Translations under genes and position numbers: made by a program
Source: Elusimicrobiota bacterium
Lineage (GTDB): Bacteria > Elusimicrobiota > Elusimicrobia > UBA1565 > UBA9628
Direction of reading: 5' to 3'
Length of the DNA stretch: 53,813 nucleotides
Assembly (NCBI GenBank): GCA_027327915.1
Contig: DAHVWT010000008.1
Location: 1-53,813, forward strand
Notes under the pieces: model-generated
What the model was told of the DNA's origin: nothing
Databases searched by the model: none
The model's input: only the letters and a program-made list of their open reading frames with translations
Shown here: positions 1 to 7,063 of the stretch, piece after piece
Layout of the letters: each line of letters starts with the position of its first letter
Numbering within the stretch: position 1 is the first letter of the stretch

Positions 1-14
1 TTTAGCTCGTGATA

Positions 15-20
15 TATAAT
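15..20 (+). promoter_or_regulatory. candidate -10 element upstream of anmK
   Basis: A perfect TATAAT lies about 90 nt before the anmK start. The matching -35 would fall at or before the window edge and cannot be judged. A GGAGG follows at 42-46 and is well placed for a TTG at 52, which opens only a 19-codon frame ending at 111. That frame could be a leader peptide coupled to anmK, but this is speculative. Confidence 0.35.
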
Positions 21-110
21 GTTCGCGAAGAGAAATCCCGTGGAGGACGCGTTGTTTTTTGATTTCGGCGGCGCCTATGATCAAAGCTCGCATGCGCGGG
101 CTTCCCGTTG

Positions 111-1244
111 ATGGCCCGCTCTCGACGGAAGCGGAGATCGATCTCGCCGCGAGACTGCGTCGCGCTCGGACTCATGTCGGGAACCTCGATGGACGGGATC
201 ACCGCCGCGCTCGTTATCTTCGACGGGGAGGGCGTCCGGGTCCTCCGCCATAGGACCTATCCCTACCCGCCCAAGCTGCTCGAGCGGCTGGGCCGCGCGG
301 CGCGGCTCACCACTCCCGAGCTGTCGAGGCTCAATTTCGCCTTGGGCGAGGCCTTCGCCGAAGCGGCGCTAAAGCTTAAGGGCCGCGCGAAGCTCGACGC
401 GATCGGCTCCCACGGACAGACGGTTTGGCACGGTCCCGGAGATGAGCCGCGCAACACCCTGCAACTGGGCGAGCCCTCGGTGATCGCCGAGAGGCTGAGG
501 ACGACGACGGTGGCGGATTTCAGGCCGCGGGACATGGCGGCGGGAGGGGAGGGGGCGCCGCTCGTTCCCGCCTTCGATCGATTCTGCTTCGGAGGAGGGC
601 CGCCAAGGGCGGTCCTGAATATCGGCGGCATCTCGAACGTGTCCTTCGTTGGGAAGGGCCGACTGTGGGCGGCCTTCGACACGGGACCCGGCAATTCCCT
701 TCTGGACGCCGCCTGCAGGGCGGCTACCCGCGGCCGACTGGAAATGGACCAGGGAGGAAGGCTCGCATCCCAAGGGCGGGCGGACCGGGACAAGGTGGAG
801 CGGCTCCTGGAGGACCCCTATTTCAATCGCAAGCCGCCGAAATCGCTCGACAAGGGGTATTTCGGCGAAGGCTATTTGCGCCGGCATTTCGCGCCGCTCT
901 CTCCGGCGCGCTTGCCGGATATCCTCGCGAGTTTGTCGCTTCTCACCGCGCTCTCCATCGCGCGAGCCTGCGGACGTTTCGCCCCCAAGGGCGAACGGCT
1001 TCTGGAAATGATCGTGAGCGGGGGGGGCGCGAAAAACAAATGTCTCATGGAGATGCTGCGCGAGGAGCTTCGAGGCCTGTCCCTTCATAGGAGCGACCGC
1101 TACGGCATCCCGGCCATGGCCAAGGAGGCGGCGGCCTTCGCCTGGATGGCACGGGAGGCCTTGAGCGGCCGGTCCAACAACTGTCCCGAGGCGACCGGGG
1201 CGGGCCGCGGCCCCAGGATATTGGGTAAGATCATTCCGCCATGA
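111..1244 (+). CDS. anmK: anhydro-N-acetylmuramic acid kinase
   Basis: AnmK opens and phosphorylates 1,6-anhydro-MurNAc released during cell-wall turnover, giving MurNAc-6-phosphate for peptidoglycan recycling in the cytoplasm. The 377-residue protein has the family signature GLMSGTSMDG near residue 21, then GGEGAPLVPAFD, LNIGGISNVS, FDTGPGNSLLD and VSGGGAKN, the sugar-kinase/actin-fold ATP and sugar sites, in the expected order. Length is normal for the family. The start is uncertain. ATG 111 is preceded in frame by TTG 108, and neither has a clear ribosome site. The residues before GLMSG look like a short basic extension, but no start codon lies closer. The stop overlaps the next gene by 4 nt (ATGA). 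A dipeptide epimerase gene further along the window fits the same recycling theme. Confidence 0.93.
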   Translation: MARSRRKRRSISPRDCVALGLMSGTSMDGITAALVIFDGEGVRVLRHRTYPYPPKLLERLGRAARLTTPELSRLNFALGEAFAEAALKLKGRAKLDAIGSHGQTVWHGPGDEPRNTLQLGEPSVIAERLRTTTVADFRPRDMAAGGEGAPLVPAFDRFCFGGGPPRAVLNIGGISNVSFVGKGRLWAAFDTGPGNSLLDAACRAATRGRLEMDQGGRLASQGRADRDKVERLLEDPYFNRKPPKSLDKGYFGEGYLRRHFAPLSPARLPDILASLSLLTALSIARACGRFAPKGERLLEMIVSGGGAKNKCLMEMLREELRGLSLHRSDRYGIPAMAKEAAAFAWMAREALSGRSNNCPEATGAGRGPRILGKIIPP

Positions 1245-1537
1245 TAGCCGCAAGCATCAGAAAGCGCATGACGCGCTACCCGCTTTTCTACCGCCGGGTT
1301 TGGGCGGCCTGCGCCCGGATCCCGAAGGGCGAGACACGCAGCTATGGCTGGATCGCGCGACGGATCGGCAGGCCCGGCGCGGCCCGCGCCGTGGGACGGG
1401 CCTTGGCCGCGAACCCCTTTGCGCCCGCGATACCCTGCCACCGCGTGATAGCCGCCGATGGGCGTCTTGGCGGCTATTCGGGCCCCGGCGGGTTGAGGAC
1501 GAAGATCCGGCTTCTTAAGAAAGAAAGAGCGAGATAA
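1241..1537 (+). CDS. single-domain methylated-DNA--protein cysteine methyltransferase
   Basis: This 98-residue protein consists only of the C-terminal DNA-binding and active-site domain of the MGMT/Ogt family. That domain removes alkyl groups from O6-alkylguanine by transferring them to its own cysteine. The active-site motif PCHRV is present with its cysteine, so it is not an alkyltransferase-like protein, where Trp replaces Cys. The upstream recognition helix with the arginine finger reads ARAVGRALAANP, and the closing motif GGYSG is followed by the usual GLRTK segment. The N-terminal domain of full-length Ogt is absent, which is common among small MGMT homologues. It overlaps anmK by 4 nt (ATGA), so translation is probably coupled. 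The stop codon touches the discriminator base of the opposing tRNA-Thr. Confidence 0.88.
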   Translation: MIAASIRKRMTRYPLFYRRVWAACARIPKGETRSYGWIARRIGRPGAARAVGRALAANPFAPAIPCHRVIAADGRLGGYSGPGGLRTKIRLLKKERAR

Positions 1538-1608
1538 GCCCACGGGGAGGATCGAACTCCCGGCCTACCGCTTACAAGGCGGTTGCTCTACCGCTGAGCT
1601 ACGTGGGC
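1537..1608 (-). tRNA. tRNA-Thr (anticodon TGT)
   Basis: The minus strand folds into a full cloverleaf. The acceptor pairs GCCCACG with CGTGGGC, the D-arm is GCTC/GAGC, the anticodon stem is ACCGC/GCGGT with loop CTTGTAA (anticodon TGT), and the T-arm is GGGAG TTCGATC CTCCC. The discriminator base is T and CCA is not encoded. It is convergent with the alkyltransferase gene. Confidence 0.96.
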
Positions 1609-1650
1609 GAACGCGATTATTCTACCCGATCCGCGCGAAGCGCGCCATGT

Positions 1651-1684
1651 CGGCGCAAGGCTTTGTTCCTTAGCCGGGTTTTTT
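1651..1684 (+). terminator. rho-independent terminator for anmK and the alkyltransferase gene
   Basis: A hairpin CGGC-gc-AAGG / CCTT-a-GCCG with a 7-nt loop is followed by GG and six T residues. It lies about 115 nt after the alkyltransferase stop, so the transcript would read antisense through tRNA-Thr before ending. A second possible terminator follows at about 1783-1811 (GAGCC/GGCTC, then TTGGGTTTTTT). Confidence 0.6.
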
Positions 1685-2167
1685 AGGGTTGCCTCACGGT
1701 CGCCTCCGCTCTTCCTTAGGTTTTTGCCAAGATCCTGAAAGACAGGTCAATTCGTTTTGAGTTGATCGTCGGGCAGTCCACTGAGCCGGCTCATGGCTCT
1801 TGGGTTTTTTAAAGCCATGTTTTAACCGCCCAAATTAGCCTCAAAGTTGCCAACTTTCGGGCTTCAAATTAATCCGCCGGTTGTTCAGTTCTTACGATTT
1901 TCAAGTTATCAACAAAATTTGAACATTACCAACACTGCTAGTTTTAAATATCGATAAACAATATTGAATATTTTTATATATCAATATAAAACAAGCATAT
2001 TATTAATAAACAAATAAATTGTATTGTCGAAATAATAGAATCAGCAATGCATATTATAGAAACATAATAATTATTATCATTAATATATAAAGCAAGGGAA
2101 GCTGCACCATAAATTAGCCTAATTGCTTTCCCTTTGCGCACGGATTCGGTATGATAGGCACTGACCG
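1685..2167. other. gene-free, strongly A/T-rich stretch
   Basis: No credible coding frame lies here. The right half (about 1890-2110) is composed almost wholly of A and T, quite unlike the rest of the window. It holds the perfect palindrome ATAATAATTATTAT (2064-2077), a near DnaA-box TTATCAACA (1906-1914, one mismatch to TTATCCACA) and, at 1843-1857, the odd-length palindrome AAAGTTG-c-CAACTTT. It ends in the stem-loop at 2092-2137 next to the cpaF-like start. Function is unknown. Confidence 0.6.
2092..2137 (+). promoter_or_regulatory. stem-loop upstream of the CpaF-like gene
   Basis: GCAAGGGAAGC (2092-2102) pairs with GCTTTCCCTTTGC (2125-2137) along 11 bp, with two single-T bulges and a 22-nt loop. 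A possible -10 (TATGAT, 2150-2155) follows, only 12 nt before the start codon. The inverted repeat therefore sits where a -35 element or an operator would be. Confidence 0.4.
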
Positions 2168-3226
2168 ATGACGACCGCTCTTGAGCAGCTTGCGGCTCTT
2201 TTTCATGATCCGCATGTCATTGAGGTCATGATCAACGAGGACGGCGCCGTTTATGCCGAAAATGCCGACGGAAAGCTTGAAAAGTGGCCATTGAGCCTAG
2301 GCAAGACTGATTTGGACGCCTTTCTTAATTCCTTGGGCCCTCAGGCGGATGGGATAGGCCCCGCCAGGCCCTATGCGGACCTGTCGGCCGTGGACGGCTC
2401 CCGGGTGCACGTCATCGCGCCGCCGCTGACTCGCCGGGGACTCTGCGTGACGGTTCGCAAGCGCCCAGCCAGACGGCCGAGCCTTGATGAAATGGTCTCA
2501 AGCGGCTCATTGAGCCCCGGCTGCGCGGGCTTCCTGCGCTACGCCGTCTCCTGCCGAAAAAATATCCTGATCGCGGGCGGCGCGAGCTCCGGAAAGACCA
2601 CCCTCTTAAACGCCCTTGCGGCCCTGGCTCCGGCCTCCCAGCGATTCTTGGTCCTTGAGGACGTCCCGGAGCTGGCGCTGCCGCAACCGCACGTGATTTA
2701 CTTGAAAACCAGGCTCCGGGACCCCAAGGGCTTGCCGGATGTCGGCCTGCGCGAGCTCGTCCTCAACGCCCTCAGGATGCGTCCGGACAGGCTTATCGTG
2801 GGCGAGTGCCGTGGACTCGAAGCCTGGGACATGCTCCAGGCGATGAATGTGGGCCACGAGGGCGTCCTGAGCACGATCCACGCCAATGCCGCCCGCGAGG
2901 CGCTCCAGCGGTTGGAAACTTTGGTTCTGGCCGCGGGGTTCGATATCCCGCTCCGGGCCGTGCGCGCCCAGATCGCCTCGGCGCTGGATATCATCGTCTT
3001 CGCGGCAAGATTCGAGGACGGCTCCCGGAAGGTCCTGCAGGTCGCGGAGATCACCGGCATCGAGCTCGACAACTACACGTTGGCCGAGATTTTCACGGTT
3101 CAGGATAGAAAGGCCGGGAGCGGCGCCTCGGCGGAGTTAAAGCCCACCGGGACTCTCCCCCGATTCTACGAGTCGATCAGGCTTCGCGGGGGCTCCCCCC
3201 CAATCGATTTTTTCCAGACAAGCTAG
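2168..3226 (+). CDS. CpaF/TadA (VirB11)-type secretion or pilus ATPase, orphan
   Basis: The family comprises hexameric cytoplasmic ATPases that power Tad pili, type II/IV-like secretion and related machines. The 352-residue protein has an N-terminal sensing domain (about 1-120), a Walker [10 protein letters not shown] near 137-145, the acidic Asp-box VLEDVPEL, and a Walker B/His-box stretch reading RLIVGECRG then STIHAN, in the order expected for CpaF/VirB11. The C-terminal 40 residues are not part of the core. No other pilus or secretion gene is nearby: upstream is the A/T-rich stretch and downstream a convergent porin gene ends 7 nt away. ATG 2168 has no Shine-Dalgarno and a -10-like TATGAT 12 nt before it. 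The family is secure; the machine it serves is unknown. Confidence 0.85.
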   Translation: MTTALEQLAALFHDPHVIEVMINEDGAVYAENADGKLEKWPLSLGKTDLDAFLNSLGPQADGIGPARPYADLSAVDGSRVHVIAPPLTRRGLCVTVRKRPARRPSLDEMVSSGSLSPGCAGFLRYAVSCRKNILIAGGASSGKTTLLNALAALAPASQRFLVLEDVPELALPQPHVIYLKTRLRDPKGLPDVGLRELVLNALRMRPDRLIVGECRGLEAWDMLQAMNVGHEGVLSTIHANAAREALQRLETLVLAAGFDIPLRAVRAQIASALDIIVFAARFEDGSRKVLQVAEITGIELDNYTLAEIFTVQDRKAGSGASAELKPTGTLPRFYESIRLRGGSPPIDFFQTS

Positions 3227-3233
3227 AAATCAG

Positions 3234-4667
3234 CTAGAACCGGCCGACGGCCAGGAAGGAGTAGACGTTCGCGGATCCGGAGCCCGTCGTCTGCGAGGCG
3301 GTTCCAGCCTTGAAAAGGCCCATGGAGGCCTCAAGAGTCAGATGTTGGCGGATGTCGTAGTGGAGGTCGGCGTCCCATTCCGTCCCCAGCGTCTTCGATC
3401 CCGAGAGGACTCGGTCGGCCTGGAAAAGATAGTAGCCCGCGTCGAGCACGATGCCGTGCCAGGCCGGCGGCGTGATCCCCACGCCCACGGTGTCGATGCC
3501 GCTCGCCCCGGGAGCGAGGCCGCTGGCGTTGGCGCTGCTCCCGGTGGTTGCGTAGTTGCCGCCGAAGGCGCTGTAAGGCGTCGCGCCGAAGAAGTTCCCG
3601 TAGCCGTCTCGGGCCATGCCGTCGAACTGGTGCCCGTGCGAGGGAAAGAAGGCGCCGTCGATCCCGCTGCTTCCTCCCCGGTCTCCGCTTCCTCGGGCGA
3701 TGATGATCCGGGCGATCCCGGGCTTTTTGAGGTGGTAGAGAGGCTGGGTCCATTTGAAGTTGAGCACCTCGGCGTCGCCTTGGTAGGTGATGTGGGCGGG
3801 CGTGGGAGCGACCCCGGAACCCTCCCCCCGCTCAAGCGCCGCCTCGCCGTTGAAGGAGAGATGGCCCCAGTCGATGTTGTATTCAAGGTCGGAGAAGCTC
3901 TTGAAGGACTTGGTCGTGAGGCAGGAAGGCCCCGGGTCGATGCAGCCCTCGACGGGGACAGGGGCGGTCGGGTTGTCCTTTTCCACGAGCTCGTTGATCT
4001 GCAGATTTCCCTTCTTTTTTTGGACGGGCAGATCCGCGCCGAAGCCGTAGAGGCCCAGGTTGTCCGGGACGGCGTAATGGGCGTCATGGGTGACGAAAGC
4101 GAAGGCTTGGGTTTTAATCTCCCACCATGGGAGCGTGGCTTGGACGCGCGCGCCGTCGAAGCCCGCGCCGTCGTCGTCGAGGAGCATCCCGCTTCCAAGC
4201 TTGAAAGACTGCCGCCCGATGGACATCTTCAAGGGGACGCCGTAGGGGTCTTTGATGTCGACGTAGGCGTTCTCGACGAAGGGCGAGTAGTCGACGGCGG
4301 GGTAGTTCTGGGAGATTTGCTTGAAAGGCTGGCTTCCCAGGACGCCGCTCGCGGTCGAGCCCGTCTCGAGCCCCGAGTTCGTGACGCCGATCGCGTGCAG
4401 CTTCAAGACGGCGTCCATCGTCGTGTTGTCGAGTTTAGGCTCCCCTAATTGCTTCAGGGAAACGCCGTCGATGGCGACTCCCAGCTGGGCGTTCGTCTCG
4501 AGAAAGTCGCGATTGTTCGGGGAGGCGGAGTTGAGATTGAGATCCGAATAGGAGTAATCGTCCATCTTGAGCGCGCCGTTGATGTTGAGGTTGGCGGCGA
4601 GGGCCGGGGCCGGGACGAACGCCAGCAGGGCGAAGAGGCGGGCCGGAACGGATCGCGAGGTCCGCAT
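3234..4667 (-). CDS. outer-membrane porin-like beta-barrel protein
   Basis: The protein has a clear signal peptide (MRTSRSVPARLFALLAFV, cleaved after ALA). The mature part of about 450 residues is rich in alternating polar/hydrophobic stretches, aromatic residues and Gly/Asn turns, and it ends in Phe (FLAVGRF), the usual last residue of outer-membrane barrels. The segment SIGRQSFKLGSGMLLDDD resembles alginate-export/anion-specific porins, so a substrate channel is likely; the substrate cannot be told. The ORF track extends the frame to 5054, but that extension is the antisense of the TPR gene and contains no signal peptide. ATG 4667 gives a perfect secretory start. A terminator for the upstream TPR gene lies just before it, so the porin probably has its own promoter. 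Confidence 0.75.
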   Translation of the reverse strand: MRTSRSVPARLFALLAFVPAPALAANLNINGALKMDDYSYSDLNLNSASPNNRDFLETNAQLGVAIDGVSLKQLGEPKLDNTTMDAVLKLHAIGVTNSGLETGSTASGVLGSQPFKQISQNYPAVDYSPFVENAYVDIKDPYGVPLKMSIGRQSFKLGSGMLLDDDGAGFDGARVQATLPWWEIKTQAFAFVTHDAHYAVPDNLGLYGFGADLPVQKKKGNLQINELVEKDNPTAPVPVEGCIDPGPSCLTTKSFKSFSDLEYNIDWGHLSFNGEAALERGEGSGVAPTPAHITYQGDAEVLNFKWTQPLYHLKKPGIARIIIARGSGDRGGSSGIDGAFFPSHGHQFDGMARDGYGNFFGATPYSAFGGNYATTGSSANASGLAPGASGIDTVGVGITPPAWHGIVLDAGYYLFQADRVLSGSKTLGTEWDADLHYDIRQHLTLEASMGLFKAGTASQTTGSGSANVYSFLAVGRF

Positions 4668-4685
4668 TTTGAGGATTACACTAGC

Positions 4686-4722
4686 AAAAAAGAAGCCCCC
4701 GGACTTTGGGGCCCGGGGGCTT
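4686..4722 (-). terminator. rho-independent terminator after the TPR gene
   Basis: On the minus strand AAGCCCCCGG pairs with CCGGGGGCTT (10 bp) and is followed by CTTTTTT. It starts 4 nt after the TPR gene stop and ends about 20 nt before the porin start. It separates the heptosyltransferase-TPR transcript from the porin. Confidence 0.85.
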
Positions 4723-4726
4723 GACT

Positions 4727-5377
4727 TCAGTTCTTGAGGGCCTGCTGGGCGTCGTTGGCCCAGGGGGTCCCGGAATACTCGAGGACGATGCGCTGATAGG
4801 CGGCCTTGGCCTCGGCCTTTTTGCCTTGGGCAAGGAAGCAGCGTGCTAGGGCCGAATGGACTTGGGGGGCTAAAAATTGGTCGGGGAAGGCATCCAAAAA
4901 CGCCTGGGCGTCGCGGGAGGCGTCGGCGTAGCGGCCGAGGGCCTCCTCCGCCGCCTCTTGGTCCGCGAGGGCGAAGGGCATGAGGTCCGAAGGGCGGCCC
5001 GAGGCGTAGAGCTTCGAATAAGATTCGAGGGCCTTCGCGTAATCCCCCTTCCAATAGGAGAGATCCCCTAAGAAGAGGAGCCCGAAGCCCGCCGCGCGAG
5101 TGCCGGGATACAGGTTGATGAGATCCGTGATGCCTTGAGCGGCGAGATCGGGGCGGCCCGCGTAGGCGGCGGCTTCCGCCATGTTGAGCTTTTCCCAGGA
5201 GGCGTTCTGAACGGCGTTGCGCTGATAGAAGATGAGGGAAAGGGCGATGGCCGCGGCGGCGATCCCCCCCGCGATCCAGGCGGAAAGCCTCCTGTTCTCG
5301 CGGACCCAGCCCGCGCCCTGGAGGATCGCCTCCTCGAGATCGTTGCGCTTAAGCTCCGTCTTTGCCCAATGAGCCAT
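4727..5377 (-). CDS. membrane-anchored TPR protein (YfgM/BamD-like)
   Basis: A 216-residue protein with a short cytoplasmic N-terminus, one transmembrane segment (about residues 31-50, AWIAGGIAAAAIALSLIFY) and a periplasmic part of tetratricopeptide repeats, for example the stretch around GDYAKALESYSKLY and a last repeat ending GTPWANDAQQAL. This architecture matches YfgM-like periplasmic chaperone or outer-membrane-assembly helper proteins, but the exact role is not visible. The ORF track starts at 5458. I chose ATG 5377 (MAHWAKTELKRN) because the extra residues only mirror the 3' end of the heptosyltransferase gene. The start overlaps that gene by 29 nt, so the two are probably co-translated. 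A strong terminator follows the stop. Confidence 0.72.
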   Translation of the reverse strand: MAHWAKTELKRNDLEEAILQGAGWVRENRRLSAWIAGGIAAAAIALSLIFYQRNAVQNASWEKLNMAEAAAYAGRPDLAAQGITDLINLYPGTRAAGFGLLFLGDLSYWKGDYAKALESYSKLYASGRPSDLMPFALADQEAAEEALGRYADASRDAQAFLDAFPDQFLAPQVHSALARCFLAQGKKAEAKAAYQRIVLEYSGTPWANDAQQALKN

Positions 5378-6461
5378 GGGATTGAGAGCCGATTCTATCA
5401 AAACTGGCGGCGATTTCCCTGAGGACCTCCTCGACCGATACGGACATGAGGCAGTCAAGGCTTGGGCAGCGGTCCTTCATCGTCGCCGGGCCCGACTCGC
5501 ATCGGCAGGATTTCTTGATCGCCCGGTGCCGGAGGCCGTCGGGATGGGTCCAATGGACGGGGTCTCCGGGTCCGTAGACTGTCACGGTGGGGGTTCCCAC
5601 GGCCTGGGCGACCTGCCTCGCGCCGTTGTCCGGCCCCAGATGCAGATCTGCTTCCTTTAAAAGAGCCGCCAAGTCGAGGAGAGAGGGCGATTCAGGAGCG
5701 ACGGAGGGGCGGAAACTGCAGAGTCCGGCGATCTTATCCGCGAAGGGCCGCTCCCCCCTCCCCCAGACCAGAAAAACTCCGGTTTCCATCCCGGGATCCA
5801 GAAGGTCGATCAGGGCGGCGTAGCGCTCGGCTGGCCAGAGCTTATAAGCGGTGGGCGATGCCGGAGCGATCGAGACGAGCCGACGAGGCCGAACCTTAAA
5901 GGACTCCTCCAGGAAGCGCTTGGCGCGAGCCGCCGGCGTGGCGGGGATCTTGCAGCCGAAATCCAAGGCCGGTTCTTTTTCCCCCCGAGGTCGTCCCGAA
6001 AGCCCTGCTACCCAATCCACGTAGTCGAGGCCCTTGTATTGAGGCCGGGGCGGCTTGTAGAGATGGGTGTAAGCCAGGCGATGGGGAAGGCCGATGCGGG
6101 CGTATCCCGAGCGGACCCGCGCCCCGCTCGCGGCCGCGAGGAGAGCGCTGCGGGAGGTCGTCTTGAAATCCAAGACCCAGTCGTAGCGCCGGCGCCGGAG
6201 ATCCAAGAGCAAGGAGAACGGACGATTCGAGTCGTAGGGCAGGATTTCGTCGTGCGCGTTCGAGCCTAAGAGGCCCTGCTCGTAGGGCGGTTCGATGAGG
6301 AGATCGAGGCGGGCCTTCGGAAAGGAATCACGCAGGGCGTGAATCGAGGGAAGAGCGGCGACGACGTCGCCGAAGCTCCTGAGGAGGATGACGAGGATTT
6401 TGGACGGCGGCGTCTCGGTCGCGGGCGTGCTCTTTGCCCCGAGAGGGAATCGAACCCCCAT
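5349..6461 (-). CDS. glycosyltransferase family 9 (ADP-heptose:LPS heptosyltransferase-like)
   Basis: GT9 enzymes add heptose to the lipopolysaccharide inner core at the cytoplasmic face. The N-terminal Rossmann half begins ILVILLRSFGDVVAALP, typical of WaaF/RfaF-type enzymes. The middle reads VSIAPASPTAYKLWPAERYA. The C-terminal half has LHLGPDNGARQVAQAVGTPTV and a YGPGDP segment that replaces the usual YGPTSP. Length (about 360) is normal. The start is awkward. The only ATG in frame (6461) lies inside the tRNA-Arg gene, so the first ten residues (MGVRFPLGAK) are tRNA sequence. No ATG, GTG, TTG or CTG occurs between there and ILVILL. The true start may be this ATG or a rare codon. KdsD in the same window also points to LPS core synthesis. 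Confidence 0.82.
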   Translation of the reverse strand: MGVRFPLGAKSTPATETPPSKILVILLRSFGDVVAALPSIHALRDSFPKARLDLLIEPPYEQGLLGSNAHDEILPYDSNRPFSLLLDLRRRRYDWVLDFKTTSRSALLAAASGARVRSGYARIGLPHRLAYTHLYKPPRPQYKGLDYVDWVAGLSGRPRGEKEPALDFGCKIPATPAARAKRFLEESFKVRPRRLVSIAPASPTAYKLWPAERYAALIDLLDPGMETGVFLVWGRGERPFADKIAGLCSFRPSVAPESPSLLDLAALLKEADLHLGPDNGARQVAQAVGTPTVTVYGPGDPVHWTHPDGLRHRAIKKSCRCESGPATMKDRCPSLDCLMSVSVEEVLREIAASFDRIGSQSHGSLGKDGA

Positions 6462-6506
6462 CTTCTCCTTAGGACGGAGTAGCTCTATCCATTGAGCTAT
6501 CGGGGC
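6435..6506 (-). tRNA. tRNA-Arg (anticodon CCT)
   Basis: The minus strand gives a cloverleaf with acceptor GCCCCGA/TCGGGGC, D-arm GCTC/GAGC, anticodon loop GTCCTAA (anticodon CCT) closed by CTCC/GGAG, and T-arm GGGGG TTCGATT CCCTC. The discriminator is A and there is no encoded CCA. It lies between apt and the heptosyltransferase gene, whose only ATG start falls inside it. Confidence 0.95.
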
Positions 6507-6510
6507 GTTG

Positions 6511-6536
6511 GGTCGGCAACGGTTGGCAACGGAGGC
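6511..6536. repeat. two units of the 10-nt GGCAACGGWW repeat
   Basis: GGCAACGGTT is followed directly by GGCAACGGAG and GC. This is a minimal copy of the 10-nt-period repeat seen as full palindromic clusters at 17594, 23297 and 45457. It fills the gap between tRNA-Arg and the apt stop codon. Confidence 0.5.
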
Positions 6537-7063
6537 TAATACGAGAGCAACGAGCGGATGGGGCGGCCGTCGAGCTTGTGTCGGCCGTTGAGGAACTTGA
6601 GCTCCATCAGGAAGGCGATGCCCTCGATCTTGCCGCGGAGCTTCTCGATCAAGCGGCAGGCCGCCTCGGCCGTGCCGCCGGTCGCGAGGACGTCGTCGAC
6701 AAGGAGAACCCGGGAGTCGGGCTTGATGGCGTCGGTGTGCGCCTCCATCGTCTCCTCGCCGTATTCGAGGGTGTAGTTGGCGGAGACCGTCTGGCGCGGC
6801 AGCTTTCCTTTCTTTCGCAGCGGGACGACGCCGGCGTTCAAGCGGTAGGCGATCGGGGTGGCGAGGAGAAAGCCCCGCGACTCGATCCCGGCGACGACGT
6901 TGATTCCCTTCCCGATGAAGGGCTCGCTTAAGGCATCGATCGCGGCCGCGAAGGCGCCGGCGTCCGCGAGGAGAGGCGTCATGTCCTTAAAAACGATCCC
7001 CTTCTTGGGGAAGTCGGGAACGTCTTTGATATAGGAAGACAAATCTAGGGTCGCCGTTTTCAT
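6536..7063 (-). CDS. apt: adenine phosphoribosyltransferase
   Basis: Apt converts adenine and PRPP into AMP for purine salvage in the cytoplasm. The 175-residue length is typical. The opening segment with DFPKKGIVFKDMTPLL, the flexible-loop region NYTLEYGEETMEAH and the PRPP-binding signature VLLVDDVLATGGTA (about residues 119-132) are all intact. The N-terminus (SSYIKDVPDFP) matches the usual Apt start. Its ATG overlaps the sigma-factor stop by 4 nt (ATGA), placing it in the same transcript. tRNA-Arg lies 29 nt downstream in the same direction and may be processed from the same RNA. Confidence 0.96.
   Translation of the reverse strand: MKTATLDLSSYIKDVPDFPKKGIVFKDMTPLLADAGAFAAAIDALSEPFIGKGINVVAGIESRGFLLATPIAYRLNAGVVPLRKKGKLPRQTVSANYTLEYGEETMEAHTDAIKPDSRVLLVDDVLATGGTAEAACRLIEKLRGKIEGIAFLMELKFLNGRHKLDGRPIRSLLSY

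Noticed and set aside
52-111. 19-codon leader ORF before anmK
   Set aside because: Has a GGAGG and a TTG start but no regulatory features; mentioned only as a possibility.
2063-2081. Fur box (GATAATGATAATCATTATC-like)
   Set aside because: Only about 13 of 19 positions match inside a nearly pure A/T tract, where such matches are expected by chance.
1537-2167. Integration site of a mobile element at tRNA-Thr
   Set aside because: No integrase, no duplicated tRNA 3' end, and the A/T-rich stretch lies on the 5' side of the tRNA.
3342-4448. 368-codon plus-strand ORF across the porin gene
   Set aside because: Antisense shadow; the minus frame has a signal peptide and a barrel-type C-terminus.
4668-5054. 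N-terminal extension of the porin frame
   Set aside because: It runs across a strong terminator and through the TPR gene antisense or out of frame; the signal peptide starts at 4667.
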